Of a DNA stretch of 64,000 bases, positions 35,089-43,644 are shown piece after piece; positions within the stretch are counted from its first letter, which is position 1, and every line of letters begins with the position of its first letter. The position numbers and the translations under genes are program-made. Below the pieces are notes generated by a model that saw only the letters and a program-made list of their open reading frames with translations, ran no database searches and was not told the DNA's origin. Source of the stretch: Streptomyces aureocirculatus (lineage in GTDB: Bacteria > Actinomycetota > Actinomycetes > Streptomycetales > Streptomycetaceae); NCBI RefSeq assembly GCF_000720475.1, contig NZ_JOAP01000003.1, positions 1-64,000 of the forward strand, in the 5' to 3' direction.

Positions 35089-35801
35089 CCGCCCCCGGCC
35101 CGACCGGCACCGGCCCGACCGACCCGCCCACCGGGCCACGGCCCCGACGTCCCGGCCACCGGCCACCGGCCACCGGCCACCGGCCACCGGCCACCGGCCA
35201 CCGGCCACCGGCCCAGGATCCCCCGACCGACCGACCGACCGGCCCACAGCCCACGAGGTCACGGCCCATTGGGCCACCCGGCCAGAGTTGCCCCGACCGC
35301 CCGACCCACGGCCCACGAGGTCACGGCCCACCGGGCCACCCGACCACCCGGCCCGGGCCGCCCCGACCGACCCACGGCCCACGACGTCACGGCCCACCGG
35401 ACCACCGGGCCACCGGGCCACCGGGCCACCGGGCCACCGGGCCACCGGGCCACCGGGCCACCGGGCCAAGATCCCCTCGACCGACCGGCCCACAGCCCAC
35501 GAGGTCACGACCCATTGGGCCACCCGGCCAGAGTTGCCCCGCCCGACCGAGCCACAGCCCGCGACGTCACGGCCCACCGGCCCACCGGGCCACCGGGCCA
35601 CCAGGCCACCAGGCCACCAGGCCACCAGGCCACCAGGCCAGGATCCCCCCGACCGACCGACCCACAGCCCACGACGTCACGGCCCACCGGATCACCGGGC
35701 CACCGGGCCACCGGGCCACCGGCCACCGGCCACCGGCCACCGGCCAAGGGTCGCCCCGGCTTACCGGGCCAGGGTCGGGTCGCCCGGCCCACCGGCCGGG
35801 G
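35089..35801. repeat. 713-bp non-coding region of nested tandem repeats
   Basis: The convergent gap between the acyl-CoA dehydrogenase and rhodanese genes is almost wholly repetitive. Three levels are visible. First, a GGCCYGACCG repeat starts on the stop codon of the dehydrogenase. Second, simple arrays occur: a 7-mer GGCCACC at about 35147-35212, an 8-mer GGGCCACC at about 35404-35470, GGCCACCA at about 35600-35640 and GGCCACC again at about 35715-35750. Third, a longer module with core CCCACGAGGTCACGGCCCA occurs six times (near 35250, 35320, 35380, 35496, 35556 and 35668), in versions with GAGGTC or GACGTC. No gene is seen. Confidence 0.85.
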
Positions 35802-36149
35802 TCAGACCACCGTGCCCGGCTGGCCCTTGTCGTCGACGATGGGCCGCCCCTCGGCCTCCCAGGCCTGCATGCCCCCGTCGACGTTCACCGCGTCGATGCC
35901 CTGCTGGGCGAGGTACATCGTCACCTGGGCGGAGCGGCCGCCGGAGCGGCAGATGACGTTCACCTTGGCGTCCTGTGGCGCGGCGTCGGTCAGCTCGCCG
36001 AAGCGGGCGACGAAGTCGCTCATCGGGATGTGCAGCGCGCCCGCCGCGTGGCCCGCCTGCCACTCGTCGTCCTCGCGGACGTCGAGGAGGAAGTCTCCGT
36101 CCGTGAGCGCGTCGACGCCGACCGTGGGCACACCAGATCCGAAATGCAT
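35802..36149 (-). CDS. rhodanese-like domain protein
   Basis: A single-domain rhodanese of 115 residues. The sulfur-carrying loop is CRSGGRS after NVI, and the fold starts with GVDALTDGDFLLDVREDDEWQAGHAAGALHIPM. Such proteins transfer sulfane sulfur or act in sulfur trafficking; the acceptor is unknown. The ATG at 36149 gives the usual length. Confidence 0.85.
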   Translation of the reverse strand: MHFGSGVPTVGVDALTDGDFLLDVREDDEWQAGHAAGALHIPMSDFVARFGELTDAAPQDAKVNVICRSGGRSAQVTMYLAQQGIDAVNVDGGMQAWEAEGRPIVDDKGQPGTVV

Positions 36150-36251
36150 GGCCCCGACGCTACCCGACCGCCGGCACCCACCGCCGCCCACCCGTGGCCC
36201 CCCACGGCCCCACCCCCGGGGGCCGACGGCACCGCCACCGGGACGGCAGGC

Positions 36252-37124
36252 CTACGCGCTGGCCCGCTCCAGCTCCGCCTCGCGCTCCGCGACCTGCGCC
36301 AGGAGCTGCTCGGCGATCTCGTCCAGGAGCCGGTCCGGGTCGTCGGGCGCCAGCTTGAGCATCGAGCCGATGGCGCTTTCCTCCAGGTCGTGGGCCACGA
36401 CCGCGAGCAGTTCCTTGCGCCGGGCGAGCCACTCCAGGCGGGCGTACAGCTCCTCGGCGGGCGTCGGCTGCTGCTCCTCGGGCGCGGGCCCCGCGTCCCA
36501 CTCGCCGAGCAGCTCCCGGAGCAGCGACTCGTCGCCGCGGCCGTACGCGGCGTTCACCCGGGTGATGAACTCGTCGCGGCGGGCGCGTTCCTGCTCGTCC
36601 TGGGCGAGGTCGGGGTGTGCCTTGCGGACAAGCTCGCGGTACAGCTTGCGGGCCTCGTCGCTCGGCCGCACCCGCTGCGGGGGCCGCACCGACTGGTCGG
36701 TGAGCATCGCGGCGGCCTCGGGGAACAGGCCCTCGCCGTCCATCCAGCCGTGGAACAGTTCCTCGACGCCCGGCATCGGAAGGACCCGGGCCCGCGCCTC
36801 GTCGGCCTTGCGCCGGTCCTCGGGGTCACCGGAGCGCGCGGCCACGGCCTCGGCGATCAACGCGTCGAGCTCGTCGAGGCGGGCGTACATCGGGCCGAGT
36901 TTCTGGTGGTGCAGCCGGGAGAAGTTCTCCACCTCCACCCGGAACGTCTCGACCGCGATCTCGTACTCGATCAGAGCCTGCTCGGCGGCGCGCACCGCCT
37001 TCTCGAGTCGCTCCTCGGGCCGGGGCGCGCCGTCGGGGCCGTCGGCGCCGTCCGCGCCGTCCGTGGGGTGGGGCGCCGCCGCATGCGGTTCCTGGGGCGT
37101 GGGCTCGGCTTCCGGGGTCGTCAC
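36252..37124 (-). CDS. J-domain-like protein, unknown function
   Basis: With the GTG at 37124 the protein has 290 residues. The middle contains a J-like segment (about 160-215) with LYRELVRKAHPDLAQDEQERARRDEFITRVNAAYGRG, including the HPD tripeptide that contacts Hsp70 (DnaK). It is flanked by coiled-coil-rich helices (EERLEKAVRAAEQALIEYEIAVETFRVEVENF) and an acidic C-terminal helix (AEQLLAQVAEREAELERAS). It may recruit DnaK to a specific client. The longer frame upstream is made of repeat DNA and is rejected. Confidence 0.75.
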   Translation of the reverse strand: MTTPEAEPTPQEPHAAAPHPTDGADGADGPDGAPRPEERLEKAVRAAEQALIEYEIAVETFRVEVENFSRLHHQKLGPMYARLDELDALIAEAVAARSGDPEDRRKADEARARVLPMPGVEELFHGWMDGEGLFPEAAAMLTDQSVRPPQRVRPSDEARKLYRELVRKAHPDLAQDEQERARRDEFITRVNAAYGRGDESLLRELLGEWDAGPAPEEQQPTPAEELYARLEWLARRKELLAVVAHDLEESAIGSMLKLAPDDPDRLLDEIAEQLLAQVAEREAELERASA

Positions 37125-37135
37125 CGGTCCAGCGT

Positions 37136-37377
37136 AGGCCACACCGATCCCTCGGACAGGCTCCAGGCCCAGGCCACACCGACCACTCGGACGGGCTCCA
37201 GGCCCAGGCCACACCGACCACTCGGACGGGCTCCAGGCCCAGGCCACACCCACCCCCGGACGGGCTCCAGGCCCAGGCCACACCCACCCCCGGACGGGCT
37301 CCAGGCCCAGGCCACACCACCCCTCGGACGGGCTCCAGGCCCAGGCCACACCCACCCCCCGGACGGGCCCTAGGCCT
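37136..37377. repeat. 35-bp tandem repeat array including the DUF2252 stop codon
   Basis: Seven units begin at 37136, 37171, 37206, 37241, 37275, 37309 and 37343. They share AGGCCACACC then GGACGGGCTCCAGGCCC, with periods 35, 35, 35, 34, 34 and 34. The last, shortened unit contains the TAG of the minus-strand DUF2252 gene, so the array starts on that gene's 3' end. It fills the space to the J-domain gene start. Confidence 0.9.
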
Positions 37378-38878
37378 CCGCCCGCAGCCGTCCCTCCCGT
37401 ACCGCCGCGATCAGCCGGTCGTGATCGGCCTCCGTACGGTCCGCGTACGTCACCGCGAACGCGGCCACCGCCTCGTCGAGCTCGTCGTTCTTGCCGCAGT
37501 ATCCGGCGATCAGGCGGGGGTCGGCACTGTGCGCGTGGGCGCGGGCGAGCAGGGCGCCGGTCATCCGGCCGTAGTCGTCGAGCTGGTCGGCGGCGAGGGC
37601 GGCCGGGTCCACGCTGCCCTTGCGGTTCCTGAACTGACGTACCTGGAAGGGGCGGCCCGAGATCGTCGTCCAGCCCAGCAGGAAGTCGCTGACGACCTGC
37701 ATCCGCTTCTGCCCGAGCACGACACGGCGGCCCTCGTGACCCCCGTCGCCCTCCTGCTCCTTGAAGCCCGCCACCGGCAGGTGCGGAAGGAGCGCGGACG
37801 GGCAGGCCTCCTTGACCTGGAGGACAAGCGGCTCCCCCCGGTGGTCCAGGAGGAGGACCACGTAGGAGCGCAGTCCGACGCTGCCGGTGCCGACGACGCG
37901 GAAGGCCACGTCCTGGATCGCGTACCGGGTGAGGAGGGGCAGGCGGTCCTCGGCCAGCGTGGAGCGGTACGCGCCGAGGGCGGCGGCGACCGCGGCGGCC
38001 TCGGCGTCCGGCACCCGCCGCAGCACCGGGGGCGCGTCGACGAAGCGCCGCGGCGTGACGCCGCCCGCCGGGGCTTCGGCCTCGGTGTCGGGGACCGGCT
38101 CGGTCGACTTGGCGGCGAAGCGGGCGCTGGTGTTCTGCCGGGCCTTCTCGGAGACCCGGTCGAGGGTGCCGAGCAGGTCACGGGCGTCCGTGTGGGAGAC
38201 GAGTTCCTCGTCGGCGATCGCGTTCCACGCGTCGAGCACGGGCAGCTTGGCGAGGAGCCGCATGGTGCGGCGGTACGCGCCGACGGCGTCGTACGCGGCC
38301 TCCTCACAGGCGTCCTCCTCGGCGCCCGCCTCGCGCCCGGCGAGCACCAGGGAGGTGGCGAGGCGCTTGACGTCCCACTCCCAGGGGCCGTGCACGGTCT
38401 CGTCGAAGTCGTTCAGGTCGATGACGAGGCCACCGCGGGCGTCGCCGTAGAGACCGAAGTTGGCCGCGTGGGCGTCGCCGCATATCTGGGCGCCGATGCC
38501 GGTGAGGGGGGTGCGGGCCAGGTCGTACGCCATCAGGCCCGCGGTGCCGCGCAGGAAGGCGAAGGGGGACGCGGCCATCCTGCCGACGCGCAGCGGGGCG
38601 AGTTCCGGGATGCGGCAGCGGTTGGTCTCCTCGATGACCTGTACGGGGTCGGGGCGCCGGTCGTCCGGCGCGTACCGCGCGTGCGCGGAGCGCGGGGTGC
38701 CGGCGCGCAGGGCCTTGCCCTCCTGCTTGGGCTGCCCGGGTCCGGGGTCGCCGGGCGCGGGCAGGCGCGCGAAGCCGTCCACGTGCGGGAGGCGGCGCCC
38801 GCCCGCCCCCGCTTCCGGCACGGCCCCGGCGCCGCTCTCGGCCCCTGCTCCGGTCCCCGTACGTATCGCGTCAGCCAT
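37370..38878 (-). CDS. DUF2252 family protein
   Basis: This is a 502-residue protein of the DUF2252 family, which has a kinase-like fold but no established activity. Landmarks are MAASPFAFLRGTAGLMAYDLA, GDAHAANFGLYGDARGGLVIDLNDFDET (the HAANFG/DFD pair recalls the aminoglycoside-phosphotransferase catalytic loop), GLRSYVVLLLDHRGEPLVLQVKEA and FLLGWTTISGRPFQVRQFRNRKG. It is cytoplasmic with no membrane segment. It is separated from the phosphonate cluster by 72 bases on the same strand; whether it belongs to it is unknown. Confidence 0.82.
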   Translation of the reverse strand: MADAIRTGTGAGAESGAGAVPEAGAGGRRLPHVDGFARLPAPGDPGPGQPKQEGKALRAGTPRSAHARYAPDDRRPDPVQVIEETNRCRIPELAPLRVGRMAASPFAFLRGTAGLMAYDLARTPLTGIGAQICGDAHAANFGLYGDARGGLVIDLNDFDETVHGPWEWDVKRLATSLVLAGREAGAEEDACEEAAYDAVGAYRRTMRLLAKLPVLDAWNAIADEELVSHTDARDLLGTLDRVSEKARQNTSARFAAKSTEPVPDTEAEAPAGGVTPRRFVDAPPVLRRVPDAEAAAVAAALGAYRSTLAEDRLPLLTRYAIQDVAFRVVGTGSVGLRSYVVLLLDHRGEPLVLQVKEACPSALLPHLPVAGFKEQEGDGGHEGRRVVLGQKRMQVVSDFLLGWTTISGRPFQVRQFRNRKGSVDPAALAADQLDDYGRMTGALLARAHAHSADPRLIAGYCGKNDELDEAVAAFAVTYADRTEADHDRLIAAVREGRLRAEA

Positions 38879-38950
38879 GTTTCCCGCCCCCGGTCACGAA
38901 CATCAGTGCGCGTCGAAGGTACCGCCGGGGGCCCGGGGCGCCCACCCCCG

Positions 38951-40009
38951 CTACGGGACCGCCGCCACCCGCGTCCGGCGGAAGCCCTCCGTACGGAACC
39001 GGCCCGCGAGCTCCTCGTCCGCGACGCCGGACGCCATGGACGCGCCGGATACCCCGGACGCCCCGGACCCCCCGGACCCCCCGGACAGGATCAGCAGATC
39101 GTGCCCCGGCCCCGCCGCCCCGACCTCGGGCCACCTGGGCGCCGTCCCCGCATGCCGCCCCCACGTCACCACGAGGGCCGGGTCCGACAACGACCGCAGG
39201 CTGAGGAACTTGTCCACGAAGCCGCCGCCCAGCTTCGGCGTGAGTACCTGCGCGGGGACGGGGGCGAAGCCGAAGCGGGTCTTGAAGTTGAACAGGCCCG
39301 GCTGGACGACATGGCCGAAGAGCGAGGGGTCGTTCCCCAACGAGGCGTACGTCAGGCCCTGTTCGCGGGCGAACTGGAGGGCCTGCGCGTACGCCACCCG
39401 CATCACCCGGCTGGACCGGGCGTCCGCCGCCGACGCGGAGTAGCGCATCTGGAGCACCGACTCCTCGGGCCTGATCCACCAGAGGGACCCCACGAGCATG
39501 GCGCCTTCGCGGGTGGTGACGCAGACGCTGACGTGCTGGTCGGCGCCCGCGAGCAGCCGGTCGCGACCGCGCCGCGCGAAGTTCTGGCCGCGCGGCATAC
39601 CGGCGATCTGCTGCTCGTACAGGACCAGGAACTCGTCCACGAGCTCCTCGGTCAGGCCCACGCGGACGTCGACCCGCAGCCCCTCGTCGTGGACGAAGCG
39701 GGTGCCGAGGCGGATGTTGCGGCGCTCGGTGCCGGAGAGTGCCGCCTCGAAGTCCGCCCGGGAATCCCCCACGGGGGCGCACCAGTTCAGCCACTTCGGG
39801 CGGGCCACGAACCCCAGGTCGGCCAGGCTCGCGTCGATGCCCCCGGCAGGGTCGACGTCGGCCTCGGCGAGCCGCACGATGTCGATCCGCCCGGCCGCCC
39901 CCTCGGCCGAGTCCTGGCCCGACGCCTCGGCCGCCTTCCACGCGTGGCTCTCCGCCTCCGCCCGGTCCACCACGGCGATGACGAGGTGGTCCTGCTCAAC
40001 GATCTCCAC
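38951..40009 (-). CDS. GNAT/Fem-like acyltransferase
   Basis: This 352-residue protein has a C-terminal acyltransferase domain of the GNAT superfamily, closest to the BioF2/Fem-like branch: RNIRLGTRFVHDEGLRVDV, VDEFLVLYEQQIAGMPRGQNF, MLVGSLWWIRPEESVLQMRYSASAADAR, VAYAQALQFAREQGLTYASLGNDP and GLFNFKTRFGF. Members use acyl-CoA or, in the Fem type, aminoacyl-tRNA, so it could acylate or aminoacylate an amine of the phosphonate product, or give self-resistance. The GTG at 40009 has AGGAGC seven bases upstream. That site lies in the repeated 3' end of the transporter gene, which overlaps by 14 bases. A disordered Pro/Gly-rich loop occurs near the C-terminus. Confidence 0.7.
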   Translation of the reverse strand: MEIVEQDHLVIAVVDRAEAESHAWKAAEASGQDSAEGAAGRIDIVRLAEADVDPAGGIDASLADLGFVARPKWLNWCAPVGDSRADFEAALSGTERRNIRLGTRFVHDEGLRVDVRVGLTEELVDEFLVLYEQQIAGMPRGQNFARRGRDRLLAGADQHVSVCVTTREGAMLVGSLWWIRPEESVLQMRYSASAADARSSRVMRVAYAQALQFAREQGLTYASLGNDPSLFGHVVQPGLFNFKTRFGFAPVPAQVLTPKLGGGFVDKFLSLRSLSDPALVVTWGRHAGTAPRWPEVGAAGPGHDLLILSGGSGGSGASGVSGASMASGVADEELAGRFRTEGFRRTRVAAVP

Positions 40010-41351
40010 TTGCCGCTCCTTGTGCTGGCACTTCCTGTGCTGCCGCTCCTCGTGCTGGCACTTCCTGTGCCGCCGCTCCTTGTGCCGCCACTCCTTCGGA
40101 GGAATCCGGCGCCCCCCGCACACAAGTCCTCGCGCCCCGCCGCGCATGCACCGCCCAGATCACATTCGCCGTGGCCCACAGGCCGAGGGCGGGCAGCCAG
40201 TACCAGTAGCCGTCCAGGCGGCTGGCCCAGGCGTAGAGGAAGCCGGACAGGGGAACGGCTCCCGTGATGAACATGCGGATCGTGGCGTTGGCGCGGCCCG
40301 CGACGTCGGCCGGGATGGTCTCCTGGCGGTAGGTGATGGACGCCACGTTGCTCACGGCGATGGCGAAGCACTCCACCATGAAACCGACGACCCGCACGGG
40401 CAGTACCGGTACGGCGATCAGCGCGAGGCCCGCGAAGCCGATCAACTGGCACACCAGGATGCGCCGTTCGGGGGTCCACAGCGGCAGGAAGTGCGGGGCC
40501 ACACGGCTCGCCACGGCGCCCGTGAGCAGGCCGATCGCCATCACCACGGAGATCACGGTGGTGTTCATGCCCTGATCGCCGAACTCGGTGATCAGGGCGG
40601 GTTCCAGTTGGCCGATGGCCAGATTGGTCATCGACATGGTCACGACGAGCCACAGGATCTCGCGCTTGCCGACCCAGCGGAAACCGATCGCGAGGTCACG
40701 ACGGATGTTGATCTTCTCCGGGCTCGCCGCGACCGCGGGCAGCAGCATCGCGACACAGCCCGCGATCACGTACAGGAGCGCGATGCACAGCGTGGCGGCG
40801 GCGGGCCCGAGCAGGGTGAAGCCGACGCCGCCGAGGACCAGGCCGATGACCTTCGACAGCTCGATGGCGGAGTTCAGCTTGGCCACGGCGAGCGGGCGGC
40901 CGGGCGCGCTGATCAGCTTGGGGATCAGTACGAACTGGCCGGTGATGGCGCTCGCGACACCGCCGACGCCCGAGAGCAGCACAAGCACCGCCACCGACAC
41001 CTGGCTGGACAGCGTGGCCGCGAGCACCACCAGGCACAGGGCTTGCTGGAGCTGGGCGAGCACGAAGATCAGGCGTTTGTCGAAGCGGTCGATGACCGAG
41101 CCGAGGAACGGCGAACCCACATAGGTGACACCGCGCAGCGCGAAGGAGACGAGGGACAGCGCGACGGAGTCCGACTCGGCGAGGACCGCGAGCGGGATCA
41201 CGATGCCGAGCTGCCAGTCCGCGACCTTCGAGAACATCGACGAGGTGATCAGGACGCGCAGGGTCCGCTTGTCCTCCGGCGCGGCGGCCGGGGTCCGGTC
41301 CACGGCCGGAACCGCGCCCGGCCCGCCCGGCCCGGGGGGCGGGACCGTCAT
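39996..41351 (-). CDS. MFS transporter with repetitive C-terminal tail
   Basis: This major facilitator of 451 residues has about 12 hydrophobic segments. It has the motif-A-like loop FLGSVIDRFDKRLIFVLAQL after helix 2 and is most like the drug/macrolide exporter type with AVASRVAPHFLPLW between halves. Its likely role is exporting the phosphonate product and providing self-protection. The C-terminal 35 residues repeat AAQEVPARGA. The ATG overlaps the stop of the kinase-like gene (ATGA). Its last codons overlap the acyltransferase start. Confidence 0.82.
   Translation of the reverse strand: MTVPPPGPGGPGAVPAVDRTPAAAPEDKRTLRVLITSSMFSKVADWQLGIVIPLAVLAESDSVALSLVSFALRGVTYVGSPFLGSVIDRFDKRLIFVLAQLQQALCLVVLAATLSSQVSVAVLVLLSGVGGVASAITGQFVLIPKLISAPGRPLAVAKLNSAIELSKVIGLVLGGVGFTLLGPAAATLCIALLYVIAGCVAMLLPAVAASPEKINIRRDLAIGFRWVGKREILWLVVTMSMTNLAIGQLEPALITEFGDQGMNTTVISVVMAIGLLTGAVASRVAPHFLPLWTPERRILVCQLIGFAGLALIAVPVLPVRVVGFMVECFAIAVSNVASITYRQETIPADVAGRANATIRMFITGAVPLSGFLYAWASRLDGYWYWLPALGLWATANVIWAVHARRGARTCVRGAPDSSEGVAAQGAAAQEVPARGAAAQEVPAQGAASGDR
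40010..40085. repeat. repeat at the transporter 3' end containing ribosome-binding-site-like units
   Basis: On the minus strand, imperfect 18-33 bp units of the type CACAGGAAGTGCCAGCAC and AAGGAGCGGCA are repeated. They encode the AAQEVPA tail, and the unit nearest the acyltransferase start supplies its AGGAGC. Confidence 0.7.
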
Positions 41352-42259
41352 GCAGTCACATCGCCGGGTCGCGCCGGGGCGCCGAGGCGGCGGGCCAGCT
41401 CCGGGTGGGCGCACAGGGCCGCGAGCCCCCGGGCCGTGTTGGCCTCCACGCCGCCGTCGTCGACCTGGTGCACGATCCAGCCCCAGGAGTCGGCGTACTC
41501 ACGGAACAGCTTGGCCGTCTCGTCCTGCATCCGGCTGAACGACTCCTCGCTGCGCTCGCCCGCGGGCCCGTAGTCCTCCAGGGCACCGACGGCGCCGTTC
41601 TGCGCGGTGCGCCAGCGGTAGGCGTACGAGGAGGGGCCGTCGACGAGGATGCCGACGTCGGGACGGAGCAGCGACGAGCCGAAGACCAGGTCGAGGAGGC
41701 CGCGCAGGGTGCGGGTCAGCTCGCCGACGGCCGCGGCGGCCGGGTCACCACCCTCGCCGCCCTCGCCGCCGGTGCCCTCCCCGGCCAGCCGCTCGGCGAC
41801 CGCGAGTTCCTTCAGGACGTGCTTGATGGGGTACGACTCCTGGACCACGATCGCACCCCTGGCCAGGGCCTTGCGGGTCACCTCGGAGGCCAGCAGCACA
41901 TTGCCCGCGATCTCCACGAACGCGGCCGCGAGGGCGCCCGACGCCTTGTTGCCCATGACGGGCTCCGCGGCCAGGTGGCGCTCCCAGTCGTTGTCGCGCC
42001 AGTCGTCGTAGCCGCGGGGGATGTCCAGCGGCTCGCCGTCGCGCAGGCCCGCCCCGTACAGGGTACGGAAGGACTCCAGCCAGAGCTGCTGGAGCGGCAC
42101 CGCGGGCCAGGGCGCCGCGGTCTCCTCCAGGGCGGACCGCCAGGTGACGGTCACCACCTCCTGGCCGCTCTCGCGCACGCGCTCCTCGAAGGCGCGGCAC
42201 AGGGTGCTCTTGCCGATGCCGTCGATGCCGAGGAAGGCGACGGTCAGCCCTTGGCTCAT
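41348..42259 (-). CDS. thymidylate-kinase-like P-loop phosphotransferase
   Basis: The 303-residue protein starts TVAFLGIDGIGKSTLCRAFEERVRE, a Walker A P-loop of thymidylate-kinase type. Further family-like parts are ALARGAIVVQESYPIKHVLKE and YAYRWRTAQNG. It is longer than dTMP kinase (about 210), with an insert around 60-95 (DIPRGYDDWRDNDWERHLAAEPVMGNKASG). In this cluster it may phosphorylate a phosphonate intermediate or the product as self-protection, but the substrate is unknown. It is coupled to the transporter by an ATGA overlap. Confidence 0.75.
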   Translation of the reverse strand: MSQGLTVAFLGIDGIGKSTLCRAFEERVRESGQEVVTVTWRSALEETAAPWPAVPLQQLWLESFRTLYGAGLRDGEPLDIPRGYDDWRDNDWERHLAAEPVMGNKASGALAAAFVEIAGNVLLASEVTRKALARGAIVVQESYPIKHVLKELAVAERLAGEGTGGEGGEGGDPAAAAVGELTRTLRGLLDLVFGSSLLRPDVGILVDGPSSYAYRWRTAQNGAVGALEDYGPAGERSEESFSRMQDETAKLFREYADSWGWIVHQVDDGGVEANTARGLAALCAHPELARRLGAPARPGDVTA

Positions 42260-42338
42260 GGGTATTCCTCCTGATGTTCCTGGTCCGGCTTCCGTACTGC
42301 TGATGCGGCTCGTCCGGTTCCGTACTGCTGGTAAGGCC

Positions 42339-43628
42339 TCAGCACTCGTCGTCGAGCCGCCGCGTGATCTCCTCGACGTAGCAGCGCAGGCCCGTCACGC
42401 GGGCGCCGTCGACGGCCTTGCGCACGAGGCGGGCCGCGGCTGCGCGCGAGGTGTCGGCGGCCAGGGCCTGGGCGAGGATGAGTTCATAGGTGACGGGGCG
42501 CGCGGGGTCCACCGACCAGGCGTACGCGACGCCGTCGACGTCGGGCAGTTCGAAGCGGTCGAGCGTGCCCACGTCCGGGAAGTCGGCGAGCTCCTGCGGG
42601 TGGACGAAGAGCCGGGCCTCCAGGCAGTGCCGCGTCCGGTCGAGAGGGTGCGCGGCGGCGGAGACGGACTCGCCCCGTGCGATACGGAGCTGTAGCTCCA
42701 CGAGGTCGGTGCCGGGCCGACTCCCGGAATCGGTGCCGAGCTGGCTCTCGGACATCTGGTAGGCCAGCGGCAGCCTGCCGTTGACCTCCAGGAAGTAGTA
42801 GCGGTCGGGGCCGACGATGAACTCCACCGTCATGACGTTGGTCAGCCCGAACTCCCGCGCCACCAGGGCCGCGTCGGCACGCATGGCCTCCAGGACCGGC
42901 GCGTCGACGCCCGCGACCGGCGACGCCTCCAGGAGCTTGAGGCCGTCGGCCACGAGCAGGCTCTCGCGTTCGCCGAGGGGAAGCACATCGCCGTCGTGGT
43001 CCACGGCGAGGGTGACCCCGACGACCTGGTTCACGGGCAGGTACTTCTCGATGTACCACGAGGTACCCGCCGCCCCCTCGGCGCTCCCCGCCACCGCCCG
43101 CTCGACGTCGGCCTCGGTGTGGGCGATGCGCACGGCCTGTCCCCCGTAGCCGAACTCCGGCTTGAGTACGACCGGCAGGCCCATCGCGCGGACGTGGGTG
43201 AGGACCTCGTCCCGGCCCCGGCCCGTGGCGTGCGGAAGCACCGGGACGCCGATGCGGCGAGCGGCCTCGGCGGCGGCGGCCTTGCTGCCCGCGAGCCGCA
43301 GCGCCGCGGCCGAGGGCCCCACGAAGGTCACGCCCCGCTCCTCAAGACCGGCGACGAAGTCGGCGTTCTCGGCGAGCGAGCCGTAGCCCGGGTAGACGGT
43401 GTCGACCCCGCTGCGGTCCACGGCGTCCAGGACGCGCTCGGCCGAGTCGTAGGTGTCGGGCAGGCCCCTGCCGTCGACGGTGACCTCGTGGTCGGCGGCG
43501 GCGACATGGGCGGCTGCCTGGGCGTCGGTACGGGCGGCGAGCGCGGTCGTCCGCAGGCCGAGGCCGCGGCAGGTACGGGCGGCACGCACCGCGATCGCGG
43601 CGCGGTTGGCTATGAGGATGTGCTGCAT
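42339..43628 (-). CDS. divergent biotin-carboxylase-like ATP-grasp protein
   Basis: The 429 residues match the length and domain order of biotin carboxylase: HILIANRAAIAVRAARTCRGLGL at the N-terminus, TVYPGYGSLAENADFVAGLEERGVTFVGPSAAALRLAGSKAAAAEAA, then the ATP-grasp and C-terminal domains. Key differences are visible. IANRGEIAVR is IANRAAIAVR; the glycine-rich ATP lid is FGYGGQAVR rather than GGGGRGM; and ENPRLQVEH is EVNGRLPLAYQ, which loses the Gln-Val-Glu-His stretch carrying the catalytic Glu that deprotonates bicarbonate chemistry. No biotin carrier is encoded. It may be a peptide/amide ligase or an N-carboxylating enzyme rather than a biotin carboxylase. Gap to the NRPS gene is 38 bases. 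Confidence 0.75.
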   Translation of the reverse strand: MQHILIANRAAIAVRAARTCRGLGLRTTALAARTDAQAAAHVAAADHEVTVDGRGLPDTYDSAERVLDAVDRSGVDTVYPGYGSLAENADFVAGLEERGVTFVGPSAAALRLAGSKAAAAEAARRIGVPVLPHATGRGRDEVLTHVRAMGLPVVLKPEFGYGGQAVRIAHTEADVERAVAGSAEGAAGTSWYIEKYLPVNQVVGVTLAVDHDGDVLPLGERESLLVADGLKLLEASPVAGVDAPVLEAMRADAALVAREFGLTNVMTVEFIVGPDRYYFLEVNGRLPLAYQMSESQLGTDSGSRPGTDLVELQLRIARGESVSAAAHPLDRTRHCLEARLFVHPQELADFPDVGTLDRFELPDVDGVAYAWSVDPARPVTYELILAQALAADTSRAAAARLVRKAVDGARVTGLRCYVEEITRRLDDEC

Positions 43629-43644
43629 GGGGTCGGGTCTCCTG

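Noticed and set aside
34826..37137. Long open frames through the 35-37 kb repeats
   Set aside because: They consist of translated short tandem repeats such as GHRATGP and do not resemble proteins.
33675..37377. The repeat arrays as CRISPR
   Set aside because: Repeats are directly adjacent with no unique spacers of constant length and no cas genes.
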